Positions 55,412-64,000 of a DNA stretch of 64,000 nt are shown piece by piece. The notes under the pieces were generated by a model. It saw only the letters and a program-made list of their open reading frames with translations, was not told where the DNA came from and searched no databases. The position numbers were made by a program, and so were the translations under genes. The DNA comes from Verrucomicrobiota bacterium (GTDB lineage: Bacteria > Verrucomicrobiota > Lentisphaeria > JABSQK01 > JAJFLO01). The stretch spans positions 1-64,000 of the forward strand of contig JAJFLP010000080.1 in the NCBI GenBank assembly GCA_021772635.1. The letters run 5' to 3'. Positions within the stretch are counted from its first letter, which is position 1, and each line of letters begins with the position of its first letter.

Positions 55412-55512
55412 GGGTTGGTAACGCCCAAGTTGCAGCATCGGCGTCACACGAAGTTCAGGATTCAGCAGTCTTCGCTACGGAGGGGGGCGAGTCTATAAGC
55501 GGAATCGGTCGT

Positions 55513-56334
55513 CTATCCTTCGAACACGGCTAAATTGTTCTTCAACAAAAGCAAAGCATACATCGCACCCAACTCTTCCTGGCCGATACCAAACGCCTTA
55601 CAGATGTATTGAATAAACTCGTATTCTTCGGGTTTTAACTTACGGTCGACAAGCGCGATCTCTATAAGATTGGCAAGTAAGCATCGTTTCTGCGTCGCGT
55701 CGTAAAGAGCAGCAAGTTCATCGATTAATTGCATTGCGCCCTTATACCGAAAATAGGTCAGGCCCGCAGCCTTCAATTCCGGATCATTAATAATGAGGTT
55801 AAATTGGTCTACTTCTCTCGCAACAGCCTCATCGTCAATATAAATCATCGCGTGAAGGGCGGCACTAAGTCCAACTTTCATCGTCAGTTCCGGAATTAAA
55901 TCGCTCTCCAATTGCGGCCGGTCCGGGCGGGTGGCGGCAGGTGTGGCGTCGCTTTCAGGCTGTATTTCGGTTGGACGTGCAACTTCTTCAGGATCCGTAC
56001 TCTGTTGCCAAATCCCAATAAACGTCTTGACCTTCTCTAAGTCATACTGTGCGAACTTCATCTTAAACTTAACATCCCCTGATTCGATATACAGATAGAC
56101 ATAGGGACTTTCATTTCGTGCGGAAATCTTGTGAATCTCACTATATAGCAGATCTATTCTGTGTTTTTTCTCACCAAGGATTCCCGAATACATTAAGACC
56201 TCGCTGCTGCCCCCGAAAAGATACGTTTCGCCTAACCTATAATTTGTATCCGATAACGCACGAATCGCGATCATCGGCGGGAATACTTTCATCGAGCGTT
56301 CGTAATCGGAAACTATTTCATAGGGTATATCCAT
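55513..56334 (-). CDS. Protein with PH/GRAM-like N-domain and TerB-like C-domain
   Basis: 273 aa, soluble. Residues about 30-110 form a beta-rich stretch ending in a helix (SEVLMYSGILGEKKHRIDLL, then VKFKMKFAQYDLEKVKTFI), like a PH or GRAM domain. A Pro/Glu/Thr-rich linker follows. The last about 70 residues (LIEIALVDRKLKPEEYEF, then ICKAFGIGQEEL) resemble the TerB/DjlA helical domain, known for metal-bound acidic residues at membranes. The combination suggests a small sensor or adaptor near the membrane. AAGGAG lies 7 nt before the ATG. Confidence 0.6.
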   Translation of the reverse strand: MDIPYEIVSDYERSMKVFPPMIAIRALSDTNYRLGETYLFGGSSEVLMYSGILGEKKHRIDLLYSEIHKISARNESPYVYLYIESGDVKFKMKFAQYDLEKVKTFIGIWQQSTDPEEVARPTEIQPESDATPAATRPDRPQLESDLIPELTMKVGLSAALHAMIYIDDEAVAREVDQFNLIINDPELKAAGLTYFRYKGAMQLIDELAALYDATQKRCLLANLIEIALVDRKLKPEEYEFIQYICKAFGIGQEELGAMYALLLLKNNLAVFEG

Positions 56335-56473
56335 GGCATTCTCCTTTCGGTCACCAATCGACTCGCGTTGGCTCGCCGTCCAATCATCTGTTATGGGTCT
56401 AAACGGGGCGCGTGATGGCAGGTACTAGTCCTTACCGCAAAGCCCTTTCAATATGACTATATCACTAGTCCCA

Positions 56474-56577
56474 GATTCAGCGAACTTTTCGTTGAATTCT
56501 CTTCGTAATCGTAATCCCTTTCCAAATTTCAGGTCGAAAAACCACAACGTTTACGAATCGGAATGTTCGCTTATTTT
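56474..56577 (-). repeat. GTAATC-rich element, copy d (reverse)
   Basis: CAGCGAACTTTTCGTTGAAT, then TCGTAATCGTAATCCCTTTC, CAGGTCGAAAAACCACAACG, and CGGAATGTTCGCTTATT. Both terminal arms are present. The gap 56578-56800 shows no further structure; a 73-aa open frame there runs into the next repeat and is not called. Confidence 0.85.
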
Positions 56578-56800
56578 AGTACTATCCTGATCTATGCATC
56601 AATTTCGCGTACGTACCCCGCAGGTAAATATCGAATTCGCTAACGCCGCACTGGTAGACCTTGTTATAACCTGGACATGTTTGAGGAGAAAAATCTTTTC
56701 GGTGCATATACAGGTGTGGATTGGCGCGGCATTGTGGGTCGATCGATCGAACTAAATCACGTTTTCATTTGGAACTTGGTACGTTCGGGTTATTTTGGGT

Positions 56801-56894
56801 TAAACTGCAAGCAGTTGAATTTTGGGACGATTTTTAATTACTCAGCTAAGAGATTCCGAACGATAATTCGAAAACTCGAAGACGATGGGTATAG
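56801..56894 (+). repeat. Mosaic palindromic element, copy 17 (forward, compact)
   Basis: TAAACTGCAAGCAGTTGAAT, TTTGGGACG, AATTACTCAGCTAAGAGATT, CCGAACGATAATTCGAAAAC and TCGAAGACGATGGGTATA, without the internal hairpin modules. It shows the minimal frame of the family. Confidence 0.85.
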
Positions 56895-56967
56895 ATAGAG
56901 CAGTGACAATATCCTGATCGCGGGAAATTCAGGTATATAAGCCGTAATTCCATACAGGAGTTTTCAA

Positions 56968-57543
56968 ATGAAAGACTTGCAAAGAAGCGCCATAACTGTT
57001 ATTGCCGCATGCTTAACGTTAACTGGGTTTATCGGTTACGCTGGCGAAGATATTATAATTAAGGAAGCGGAGGACGTTACGGTTAGTACACCACTGGATG
57101 GAATGAATATCAAAGTGGATGCGGGGCGCGACCTAACAACGGAGAGCAATCTAAAAGCCCAGAACGCAGTTGAGCTCAACGCAGGCAATAAAATATCGAT
57201 AAAAGACTCCGTTACCGCCGGAGGGAAGATAAACATCAAAGCGGGTGGTGGTGTTACAGTTTCGGGCACGATCAAGAGCGGCGGCGACGTAAAAATAACC
57301 AGTGGTGGAAATATAGATATCGATGCCCCGATCGAGGGAAAAAGGGTTGACACCAAATCAGCCGCTGACACGAATATCGGCGCCGACGTAACCGGTCACG
57401 AGGGTGTAACGATCACTACTGAAGGCGATGGTGAATTAAATGTTAGTCCAACCTCGACCATAAACAGCCCGAAAGGAAAAGTGAAGCTAAATTCCGCGCA
57501 TCCGAATGTGGAAGGCCAGGTAAAAGAGGGCTCGACTAAGTAA
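56968..57543 (+). CDS. Small secreted beta-helix repeat protein
   Basis: 191 aa, signal peptide MKDLQRSAITVIAACLTLTG cut near YAG. CAGGAG stands 7 nt before the ATG. The mature part is a run of about 10-residue strands with alternating small and hydrophobic residues (VELNAGNKISIKDSVTAGGK, INIKAGGGVTVSGTI), as in filamentous-hemagglutinin beta-helices. There is no TPS secretion domain, anchor or large passenger. It is similar in style to the protein at 44543. Function unknown; likely surface or periplasmic. Confidence 0.75.
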   Translation: MKDLQRSAITVIAACLTLTGFIGYAGEDIIIKEAEDVTVSTPLDGMNIKVDAGRDLTTESNLKAQNAVELNAGNKISIKDSVTAGGKINIKAGGGVTVSGTIKSGGDVKITSGGNIDIDAPIEGKRVDTKSAADTNIGADVTGHEGVTITTEGDGELNVSPTSTINSPKGKVKLNSAHPNVEGQVKEGSTK

Positions 57544-57583
57544 TCTTGCCCCCTTAAAAACGAGGGGTATAAGATGACCAGCT

Positions 57584-59515
57584 TCACTCTGTATTTTCCA
57601 GTGCATCGGCTAACTCATTCCACTCTTCACTCGCAGAGTCGATAAAGTCGTCGAGTTCTTTGATGCGTACACCCACCGTTGCGAAGTCCGTTCCAGCCGC
57701 ACTGTCGTCAAGTTCTTTGAGTAACCTCCCCTTTTCAGCATCCCATTCATCGATACGCGCTTCAAGTTTCGCGGCCTTTCTTTTGAGTTCCTTCTCCCGG
57801 CGCTGTGATTCTCGTCGTTCCTCTTGTTTCCGACGATGCTCGCTCTTTGAATTTCTCGCCACAATCGCTTCTGGTTCCGGGCCGGTTCCAGCGGTATGGG
57901 CGCTCACTTTGTCCTCACTTGCCTTAGTCCGGTAGTAATCGTAGTCGCCGAAATACTTCGTGACCCCGATTTCATGGTCGATCGCCAGAATCGTGGTTGC
58001 CGTATTACGAATGAACTCAATGTCATGGCTGACCAGACAAATAGTACCTGTGTATTGTTGGATCGCCAGTTGCAACCCCTCGCGTGCGGAGATATCAAGG
58101 TGTGTCGTTGGTTCATCAAGAACTAATAGATTAGGCGGATTTATAAAGATTCGTGCGAATGCGAGCCGAATCTTCTCGCCACCGCTTAATATCTCACATT
58201 GTTTGTGGACGGCTTCACCCTGAAATCCGAAACTTCCGAGAACGGATCGGATGTCTTTATCCGCCAAGCCATCGGGCGTAGCGTCTGCGACGATGTCGAA
58301 GATCCGCTTTTCCCTCGGTAAAATATCGGCAAATTCCTGTGCCTGATATCCGACCACAACTTTGTGGCCTAGCACACGTTTTCCTTCCGTTGTATCGAGT
58401 TCTCCAGCTATAATTCTAAGTAACGTCGTCTTACCCATCCCGTTGTAACCTATGATGCCGATCTTATCGCCACGTTCTATCCGTAGATCAACGTCCTTGA
58501 GTATCCATCGATCGCCATCGTAGGAGTGTGACACCTGTTCTAACCGGAGCATCTCGGCCCCGCTCGGAGGCGGTGCAGGCACGCGAATTGATCCGGAATA
58601 GCTCAACGGATCCGGGATATCGATGTCCTCCATCTTTTCGATCGTTTTTACCCAACTCTGTACTTGCGCAGCCTTTGTGCTCTTCGCTCGAAAACGGGTT
58701 ATCGAGCGCTCAAGCTGCTGACGACGCTTATCCTGGTTTAGTTTCGCAGCCTGAAGTGAGTGAAAACGACTTTCCCGTTCGCGAACGTAATAATCGTAGT
58801 CACCAACGTACCGATTCACTAAACCTGCGTTTACCTCAATTGTCACGTGAGTCAATGAATTAAGCAGATATCGATCATGTGAAATTAAGAGCAACGTTCC
58901 TTTAAAATTCCTCAAGTGGCGCTGAATCCACTCTATCGCCGGGACATCAAGGTAGTTCGACGGCTCATCGAGCAATAATAGGTCTGGGTCTACAATCAGG
59001 GTCTGCGCCAGTAATGCCCGCATCTGCCATCCACCACTGAACGAGTTCAACGGCTTCTCGAAATCCACTGCCTTAAAGCCTAATCCGCTTAACGCTGCTT
59101 CCGCTTTCGCAGTCATCTCATAGCCGCCAAGACGTTCATATCTCGTCTGCAAGTCTCCGAGTTCATCCAACAGCGCTGAGTTGGAAGCGGTCGCAAGCTC
59201 CGATTCGATTCGCGTTATTCGTCGATGAACGTCGCCGAGTTCTGGAAGCGCATCGGCAGTATGCTCAAGCAACGATTCATCCTGCTCTCCGGCACGCAGT
59301 TGTTGCCGAAGATACCCCAGACGAATGTCGTTCGGCAGGTTAATCTCGCCTTTGTCCGGCTCCGTATCGCCGATAATCATATTGAACAATGAACTCTTCC
59401 CCGCACCATTCGGGCCGACCACGCCGACGTGCTCTCCCTTGTTGATACGAAAATTCGCGCCCTTTAGGATGTCCTTATCAGCGAACCCCTTTTTCACATT
59501 TATGAAATCGATCAT
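57584..59515 (-). CDS. ABC-F family ATPase (Uup/EttA type)
   Basis: 643 aa, two ABC domains and no membrane segments. First Walker A GPNGAGKSS with signature FSGGWQMRALLAQ; second GYNGMGKTT with LSGGEKIRLAFARIF. Between them is the about 80-residue ABC-F linker (HDRYLLNSL precedes it). The C-terminal about 100 residues are a charged coiled coil, as in Uup. ABC-F proteins act on ribosomes or, for Uup, on DNA or ribosome assembly. It stands convergent with the beta-helix gene; the ends are 40 bp apart. Confidence 0.93.
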   Translation of the reverse strand: MIDFINVKKGFADKDILKGANFRINKGEHVGVVGPNGAGKSSLFNMIIGDTEPDKGEINLPNDIRLGYLRQQLRAGEQDESLLEHTADALPELGDVHRRITRIESELATASNSALLDELGDLQTRYERLGGYEMTAKAEAALSGLGFKAVDFEKPLNSFSGGWQMRALLAQTLIVDPDLLLLDEPSNYLDVPAIEWIQRHLRNFKGTLLLISHDRYLLNSLTHVTIEVNAGLVNRYVGDYDYYVRERESRFHSLQAAKLNQDKRRQQLERSITRFRAKSTKAAQVQSWVKTIEKMEDIDIPDPLSYSGSIRVPAPPPSGAEMLRLEQVSHSYDGDRWILKDVDLRIERGDKIGIIGYNGMGKTTLLRIIAGELDTTEGKRVLGHKVVVGYQAQEFADILPREKRIFDIVADATPDGLADKDIRSVLGSFGFQGEAVHKQCEILSGGEKIRLAFARIFINPPNLLVLDEPTTHLDISAREGLQLAIQQYTGTICLVSHDIEFIRNTATTILAIDHEIGVTKYFGDYDYYRTKASEDKVSAHTAGTGPEPEAIVARNSKSEHRRKQEERRESQRREKELKRKAAKLEARIDEWDAEKGRLLKELDDSAAGTDFATVGVRIKELDDFIDSASEEWNELADALENTE

Positions 59516-59647
59516 GATGCCATTTTATTTAGTGGTGCCTGTGGTAAATTAGAAACTCGTCGAAGAATGCCTGAAGAAATGTCGTTGACCGGGCTCCGCT
59601 AGAGAACCAGGGAGCAGCCAACCGTTCTTTCTGTCCGGAAGACGATA

Positions 59648-59730
59648 GACACACTAAAGTGCGAACTAATACACCTCTGCAACCGATAACTCTGACGCCG
59701 GTGGTGTAAAAGTTCACACCTTAGTGTGTC
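59648..59730. repeat. Long imperfect inverted repeat, CACTAAAG family copy 2
   Basis: GACACACTAAAGTGCGAACT (left) pairs with AGTTCACACCTTAGTGTGTC (right), two mismatches in 20 bp, and ACACC/GGTGT continue the stem. Related to 16938-17019. Confidence 0.8.
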
Positions 59731-59768
59731 TGCACTTTACTGACTACCAACCATTGCACCACTGTTTC

Positions 59769-60686
59769 TTACCGCGGCGCACGATTCTGGATGCTGTTGA
59801 GTTTCCAGTCATAGTCCAGCCAATCCATAGTGGGGCTCGCACCAGAATTAAGGGCTTGTTTTAGTTCGGTCGAATAATCGGAGGCGTAGTTCAAGACGTC
59901 CCCGCCTACTTGCTTAAAATCGCCCCCATACCACTGATATAGCTTTGTAAGTTTAACTATGTTAACAGCTTGATTGAACTGAAACCATGTCTTGTTTGTA
60001 TGTACGAAATCTGTTTGGTCGGCAAGTTGTTTTTCAAGTTGATCACCAGAAAACGCTTCATTACGTAACGGCGGACAACCGACTGCAGCGCACACGAGAG
60101 AAAAGTGTATCCGAGGCTCTCTGAATTTAGGGCGAATTTGTTCATGCTCGATCTGGTTCAGACTGTAGGTCTCTCCAGCGATGCTCCACCTTACGTCATC
60201 CCAACTCCTTGATTTTGGTATGTCCTTTATGGAATCAAGAGGATAGTGATCGAGTATCAACTTTAACGTGAACGCATTGTACGCATTGATCAGAAAAGCC
60301 AGTTTTTCATCTCGTCCCAAGTCAGCGAACGGTGCCGTGCCCAATTCCACGATGTACGCATCCAACTCCACAATAACAGTCCTTACGCCTGCGTAGTCGA
60401 CCCATCCACCTCCGTCCACATAGGCGCCAAGCAATCGGTTGAATTTACTGTGATCGAAAGTGGCTGTTGAGATATTGTCATATGCTTCCTGTACTTGAAC
60501 TACCGGGGGACCGAAGACCTGGCTGATCAGTACGATGATCCGATCGCGTTGGGCGACTGCCGTGCAGAGTAGAATAAAAATACCGGTAGCAACACCGATA
60601 GCTCCCGGCAACATTCCCCGCGGTTTCGAAGGAACATCGTTGCAGATATCTGATTTGCCCTCTGAAGTTGGACGGTCATCACTCAT
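59769..60686 (-). CDS. Membrane-anchored DUF547 protein
   Basis: 305 aa. One N-terminal membrane helix (about 26-44) places the domain in the periplasm. The DUF547 core is clear: LLGAYVDGGGWVDYAGV, EKLAFLINAYNAFTLKLIL, PRIHFSLVCAAVGCPPLRNE and a C-terminal YQWYGGDF. Conserved Cys and Asn residues suggest an enzyme, but the activity is not known. Divergent from the hybrid kinase; no operon partner. Confidence 0.88.
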   Translation of the reverse strand: MSDDRPTSEGKSDICNDVPSKPRGMLPGAIGVATGIFILLCTAVAQRDRIIVLISQVFGPPVVQVQEAYDNISTATFDHSKFNRLLGAYVDGGGWVDYAGVRTVIVELDAYIVELGTAPFADLGRDEKLAFLINAYNAFTLKLILDHYPLDSIKDIPKSRSWDDVRWSIAGETYSLNQIEHEQIRPKFREPRIHFSLVCAAVGCPPLRNEAFSGDQLEKQLADQTDFVHTNKTWFQFNQAVNIVKLTKLYQWYGGDFKQVGGDVLNYASDYSTELKQALNSGASPTMDWLDYDWKLNSIQNRAPR

Positions 60687-60710
60687 TTATCGTTCCGAAC
60701 CTACCGCGTT

Positions 60711-60873
60711 TACTCTACGGCAAGCAGTGCATATTTTGGTCCGTCTGGACGGACTCCGCTCGTGCGGACAAGACTTTTAACTCATCACCTAAGGAATTCC
60801 GAACGGTATATCTTTAACCGGCATTCTGCTGGCCAGCAGAACGCCCGGTCGAAAACCCAATGACGATGGGTAT
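60711..60873 (+). repeat. Mosaic palindromic element, copy 18 (forward)
   Basis: TACTCTACGGCAAGCAGTGC, GGTCCGTCTGGACGGACTCC, GCTCGTGCGGACAAGACTTT, ATTCCGAACGGTATATCTTT, ACCGGCATTCTGCTGGCCAG, CAGAACGCCCGGTCGAAAAC and GACGATGGGTATG in order. The rest of the gap to 61075 shows nothing. Confidence 0.88.
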
Positions 60874-61075
60874 GCCATCGAAATTCCACGGCAGGGAGAA
60901 CCTCAATCCGAGCGCGAATAGACTGAGGTAAACGCTTTTCTTCGAAATGCGGCGAGGAAATCGTAAGCAACATTTTCGATCTAATTTTGAAAATCTGCCC
61001 AGTGTTGGTGTATACTTAGGCGAAAGTAATCGTCATAACCGGCCCAATATATCCAAATCTAAGCGGTATGTCAAA

Positions 61076-64000
61076 ATGCGAGAATATCGACTCCTTCTAT
61101 CCGCGGTACTCCTGTGCCTAGGGACCGCTCTATCCATAGTGGCGGGCGGATGGATTTACTACTTCCAGTTCGAAAAATCGCAGCAGGTTTTCTCGAACCT
61201 CGCGGAAAACGATGTGCATGCGATTCAAAAAACATTGGCGGATAGTTTCATCGCTTTGGAGAGTATTGAAGCGTTCTATCACTCATCTACTTCCGTCGAT
61301 CGGGCAGAGTTTAAGTCGTTCGCTAACGCTATTATGTCACGCTCCCCATACTTCCAAGCTATCGAATGGATTCCAAGAGTCACGGCCGACGTACGTGAGC
61401 AATTTGAAACAAACGCCCGGCAAGATGGATTTACAGAGTTTAAGATTACGGAGAAGGATGATACTGGCGCAGTGGTTCCCGCTGGCGATCGTGCCGAGTA
61501 CTACCCGGTGTTTTACGTCGAACCGCTCGAAGGAAACGAAAAGGCACTAGGCTTTGATTTAGGTTCGAATCCATCTCGCCTCAGGGCGTTGGAGCTATCG
61601 CGGGAAACGGCGCAAGCGATTGCGACGTCGCGAATTCGACTCGTTCAAGAACGTGGTGAGCAATATGGATTTCTCGTCGTCCATCCGATATACGAAAAAA
61701 AGAAATCCCCGAATGTTCGACACAAAAGCAACGGTGCCGTACTAGGGTTCGCTCTAGGCGTTTTCAGAATCGGGGACCTCGTTGATAAAGCATTAAAAAT
61801 TAGTCAGGAACGGACGATTAACATTGAAATACAGGACCTGAAATCTCCTTCTGAAGACCGGCGTCTTTACGCGTTCGCCGAAGGATCCAGTAACGATTCG
61901 AAGTTATCCGAGCTACTGAAATCATTTGGACTAGATTACGGGATATCGAGACGCCTATTTGTAGGCGGACAGATATGGCAAGTTAACTGTACACCCGTAG
62001 GCACTCACTTCTTCTATCCGAAGTTTTTCCACGCACTCATTGTGGCGGCCGGCGGACTCGTAATTACCTTTCTCGGACTGGGGTTCCTGGTTCTCATCTC
62101 CAGACGGACAGCAGAGATTGAATCAACCGTTCATGAACGCACATCTGAGCTCCGAACGGCGAAGGAAAATCTTGAGGCGGAAATCGCAGAAAGGCACCAA
62201 GCTGAACGGGCACTGCGCGCCAGCCAAAAACGCTTCCGCACCCTCGCGGACGCGGCTCCCGTCATGATTTGGATGGCAGACACCGACAAGTCTCTGACCT
62301 ATGTGAACGAAGGCTGGCTGGAGTTCACCGGCAGAACACTTGAAGACGAAGTGGGCGACGGCTGGCAGGAATTAATTCATACAGATGATAAGAAAGGATT
62401 TCTTGATCTGTATACATCATCCTTTGACGTGAAGGAAAGGTTTATGTCCGAGATTCGATTGCGGCGCGGCTCCGGAAAATACTGCTGGATTCTTAATACG
62501 GGGATACCTCTTTACGATTCTAAAAATGAATTCGTTGGATTTATCGGGTCGGCTATTGATATAACAACAAGGAAAGATGCAGAAGTTGAAATGTGCAAAG
62601 CTAAAGATACCGCTGAGGACGCCACGCGGGCTAAAAGCGAGTTTCTCGCTAATATGAGTCATGAGATTCGGACACCTATGAATGCGATAATCGGAATGAC
62701 AAGTTTGACACTGGACACGGATCTGAATAGCGCCCAACGTGAGTATCTCGAAACCGTTAAACTCTCGGCTGACGCACTCCTTGAAGTGATCAACGATATT
62801 CTGGATTTCTCGAAGATAGAAGCCCAGAAATTGGATCTCGAATGCGTCGACTTCGATCTGCGCGTAACGATCGGGAATACGATCAAGACACTTGCGCTGC
62901 GCGCGCATAGAAAAGGGCTTGAACTTGTGTGTGATATTGACCGCTCGGTACCGAACGCGATCGCTGGTTCATCGGGCCGCCTGCGGCAGATCATTTTGAA
63001 TCTGGTGAATAACGCCATCAAGTTCACCGACGAAGGTGAAGTGATCGTACGCGTATCGCTCCCGGACGCTGATGAGACCGTGGAGAAGTTTAATTACGTG
63101 TACAATGATTCGCGAACTTTGGAGCAATGCGGCTTACTGTTCTCAGTTTCAGATACCGGCCCTGGGATTCCTGCGGATAAGCAGAAAATTATATTCGATG
63201 CATTCAGTCAGGTCGATAGTACCGCGACTCGGCACCATGGTGGGACTGGGCTTGGTTTGGCGATCTCGTCGCGGCTGGTACGACTCATGGGAGGCAAAAT
63301 ATGGGTTGAAAGCCCGAGACCGGATCGGGCGGATACAGGCAGAACTGAACCGGGCAGTGTCTTTTCGTTCACCGCAAGTTTTGGCAAACAACCAGAAAAA
63401 CTGTCTGGTTTAATAACGACCGAGCTCTTGACCGTACGCGATCTTCCAGTTCTCGTTGTCGACGACAATGAGGTTAACCGGCGGATTCTGCGCGAGTTAT
63501 TGACCCGGTGGCAGATGAAACCACATATGGCGGGTTCCGGCGAAGATGGTCTAAAAATGCTGGTGGATCGTTTAACGAACGGAAAGAATTTTCCGCTTGC
63601 GTTAATTGACGCCGATATGCCGGAAATGGATGGGTTGTCGTTCGTCGCGAAGATTAGGGAGAATCCCGCTTTCGACGAAACAGCGATCATCATGATGAAC
63701 TCAGCGACGACCGGTCATATCCCCGACGAGCGCGAAGAATTACAAATCAAAGCCCAACTTACGAAGCCGATAAATCAATCCGATCTTCTTAACACAATAC
63801 GTGATGTACTGGCGATTACACCGGATGTAGTAGATCACCCCCTGATTGAAGTAGATTCACCGCAATCAGTAATAACGCGGACAAAGCCGGCGCTGTCGTA
63901 TAATATCCTGGTCGCTGAAGATACGCTGTTCAATCAAAAACTCGCCATCGCCTTATTAAAGAAATTCGGCCACGTTCCAACCATTGTCGAAGACGGGCAA
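61076..64000 (+). CDS. CHASE-PAS hybrid histidine kinase with two receivers (cut by window end)
   Basis: Open from the ATG at 61076 to the last base, 975 codons with no stop, so the 3' end lies outside the window. Order: membrane helix about 8-30, periplasmic CHASE domain about 75-290 (FQAIEWIPRV, EYYPVFYVEP), second helix about 320-343, PAS about 385-505 (YVNEGWLEFTGRT), HisKA with H529 in MSHEIRTPMNA, HATPase_c (NNAIKFT, DTGPGIP, GTGLGLA), one full receiver (VVDDNEVNRR, DADMPEMDG) and the start of a second (VAEDTLFNQKLA). It senses a small periplasmic ligand and relays by phospho-transfer. No adjacent output gene is visible. Confidence 0.93.
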   Translation, partial: MREYRLLLSAVLLCLGTALSIVAGGWIYYFQFEKSQQVFSNLAENDVHAIQKTLADSFIALESIEAFYHSSTSVDRAEFKSFANAIMSRSPYFQAIEWIPRVTADVREQFETNARQDGFTEFKITEKDDTGAVVPAGDRAEYYPVFYVEPLEGNEKALGFDLGSNPSRLRALELSRETAQAIATSRIRLVQERGEQYGFLVVHPIYEKKKSPNVRHKSNGAVLGFALGVFRIGDLVDKALKISQERTINIEIQDLKSPSEDRRLYAFAEGSSNDSKLSELLKSFGLDYGISRRLFVGGQIWQVNCTPVGTHFFYPKFFHALIVAAGGLVITFLGLGFLVLISRRTAEIESTVHERTSELRTAKENLEAEIAERHQAERALRASQKRFRTLADAAPVMIWMADTDKSLTYVNEGWLEFTGRTLEDEVGDGWQELIHTDDKKGFLDLYTSSFDVKERFMSEIRLRRGSGKYCWILNTGIPLYDSKNEFVGFIGSAIDITTRKDAEVEMCKAKDTAEDATRAKSEFLANMSHEIRTPMNAIIGMTSLTLDTDLNSAQREYLETVKLSADALLEVINDILDFSKIEAQKLDLECVDFDLRVTIGNTIKTLALRAHRKGLELVCDIDRSVPNAIAGSSGRLRQIILNLVNNAIKFTDEGEVIVRVSLPDADETVEKFNYVYNDSRTLEQCGLLFSVSDTGPGIPADKQKIIFDAFSQVDSTATRHHGGTGLGLAISSRLVRLMGGKIWVESPRPDRADTGRTEPGSVFSFTASFGKQPEKLSGLITTELLTVRDLPVLVVDDNEVNRRILRELLTRWQMKPHMAGSGEDGLKMLVDRLTNGKNFPLALIDADMPEMDGLSFVAKIRENPAFDETAIIMMNSATTGHIPDEREELQIKAQLTKPINQSDLLNTIRDVLAITPDVVDHPLIEVDSPQSVITRTKPALSYNILVAEDTLFNQKLAIALLKKFGHVPTIVEDGQ

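Noticed and set aside
56677-56898. 73-aa plus-strand open frame
   Set aside because: More than a third of it is translation of a mosaic repeat, and it has no ribosome binding site or recognisable domain.

Overview
The window looks like chromosomal DNA of an uncultured Gram-negative bacterium. An outer membrane is implied by a FadL-type channel, a second beta-barrel protein and an LPS-heptose nucleotidyltransferase. Ser/Thr kinase, FHA, DUF11, DUF1573 and Ala/Pro-rich repeat proteins, together with very dense small intergenic repeats, suggest the PVC group or a nearby candidate phylum. That placement is inference only, because the window holds no rRNA or ribosomal protein gene.

Layout. 1-5.1 kb: a repeat-rich left edge, a FadL channel followed by a receiver-histidine kinase, and a VAO/PCMH-type flavin oxidase. 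5.2-20.8 kb: nine genes on the minus strand that together read as a regulated electron-transfer module. They are an FNR-like NAD(P)H reductase with an FHA domain inside it, an FHA/cNMP-binding/4x[4Fe-4S] protein, a di-heme cytochrome b, decaheme, tetraheme and pentaheme c-type cytochromes, an outer-membrane barrel, another FHA protein and a small exported protein. 21.5-36 kb: DUF1573 protein, OleA-like thiolase, two polytopic GT-C-like proteins, a Thr-motif repeat protein, an EIIA(Ntr)-like protein, DNA polymerase III alpha and a RecD2-type helicase. 36-43 kb: response regulator-Ser/Thr kinase fusion, HldE cytidylyltransferase domain, M16C metalloprotease, tRNA-Ser(CGA), and a Fic protein lying between the tRNA and a copy of the tRNA 3' end. 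43.6-64 kb: secreted beta-helix proteins, alpha/beta hydrolase, GT4 glycosyltransferase, PhyH-like oxygenase, FKBP, two tandem DUF11 surface proteins, sodium:solute symporter, PH/TerB-like protein, ABC-F ATPase, DUF547 protein, and a CHASE-PAS hybrid histidine kinase that runs off the right edge.

Two things stand out. The first is the FHA-decorated multiheme cytochrome cluster. It joins phosphothreonine recognition, cyclic-nucleotide-type sensing and a chain of redox carriers running from the cytoplasm toward the outer membrane. The second is a set of small palindromic repeat families with at least 15 clear copies of one modular element. These copies fill most longer intergenic gaps, and several genes take their stop codon from a repeat or have it directly beside one.

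Starts were chosen by eye from Shine-Dalgarno-like sequence, signal peptides and family length. Family names come from recognised motifs; no database search was run.
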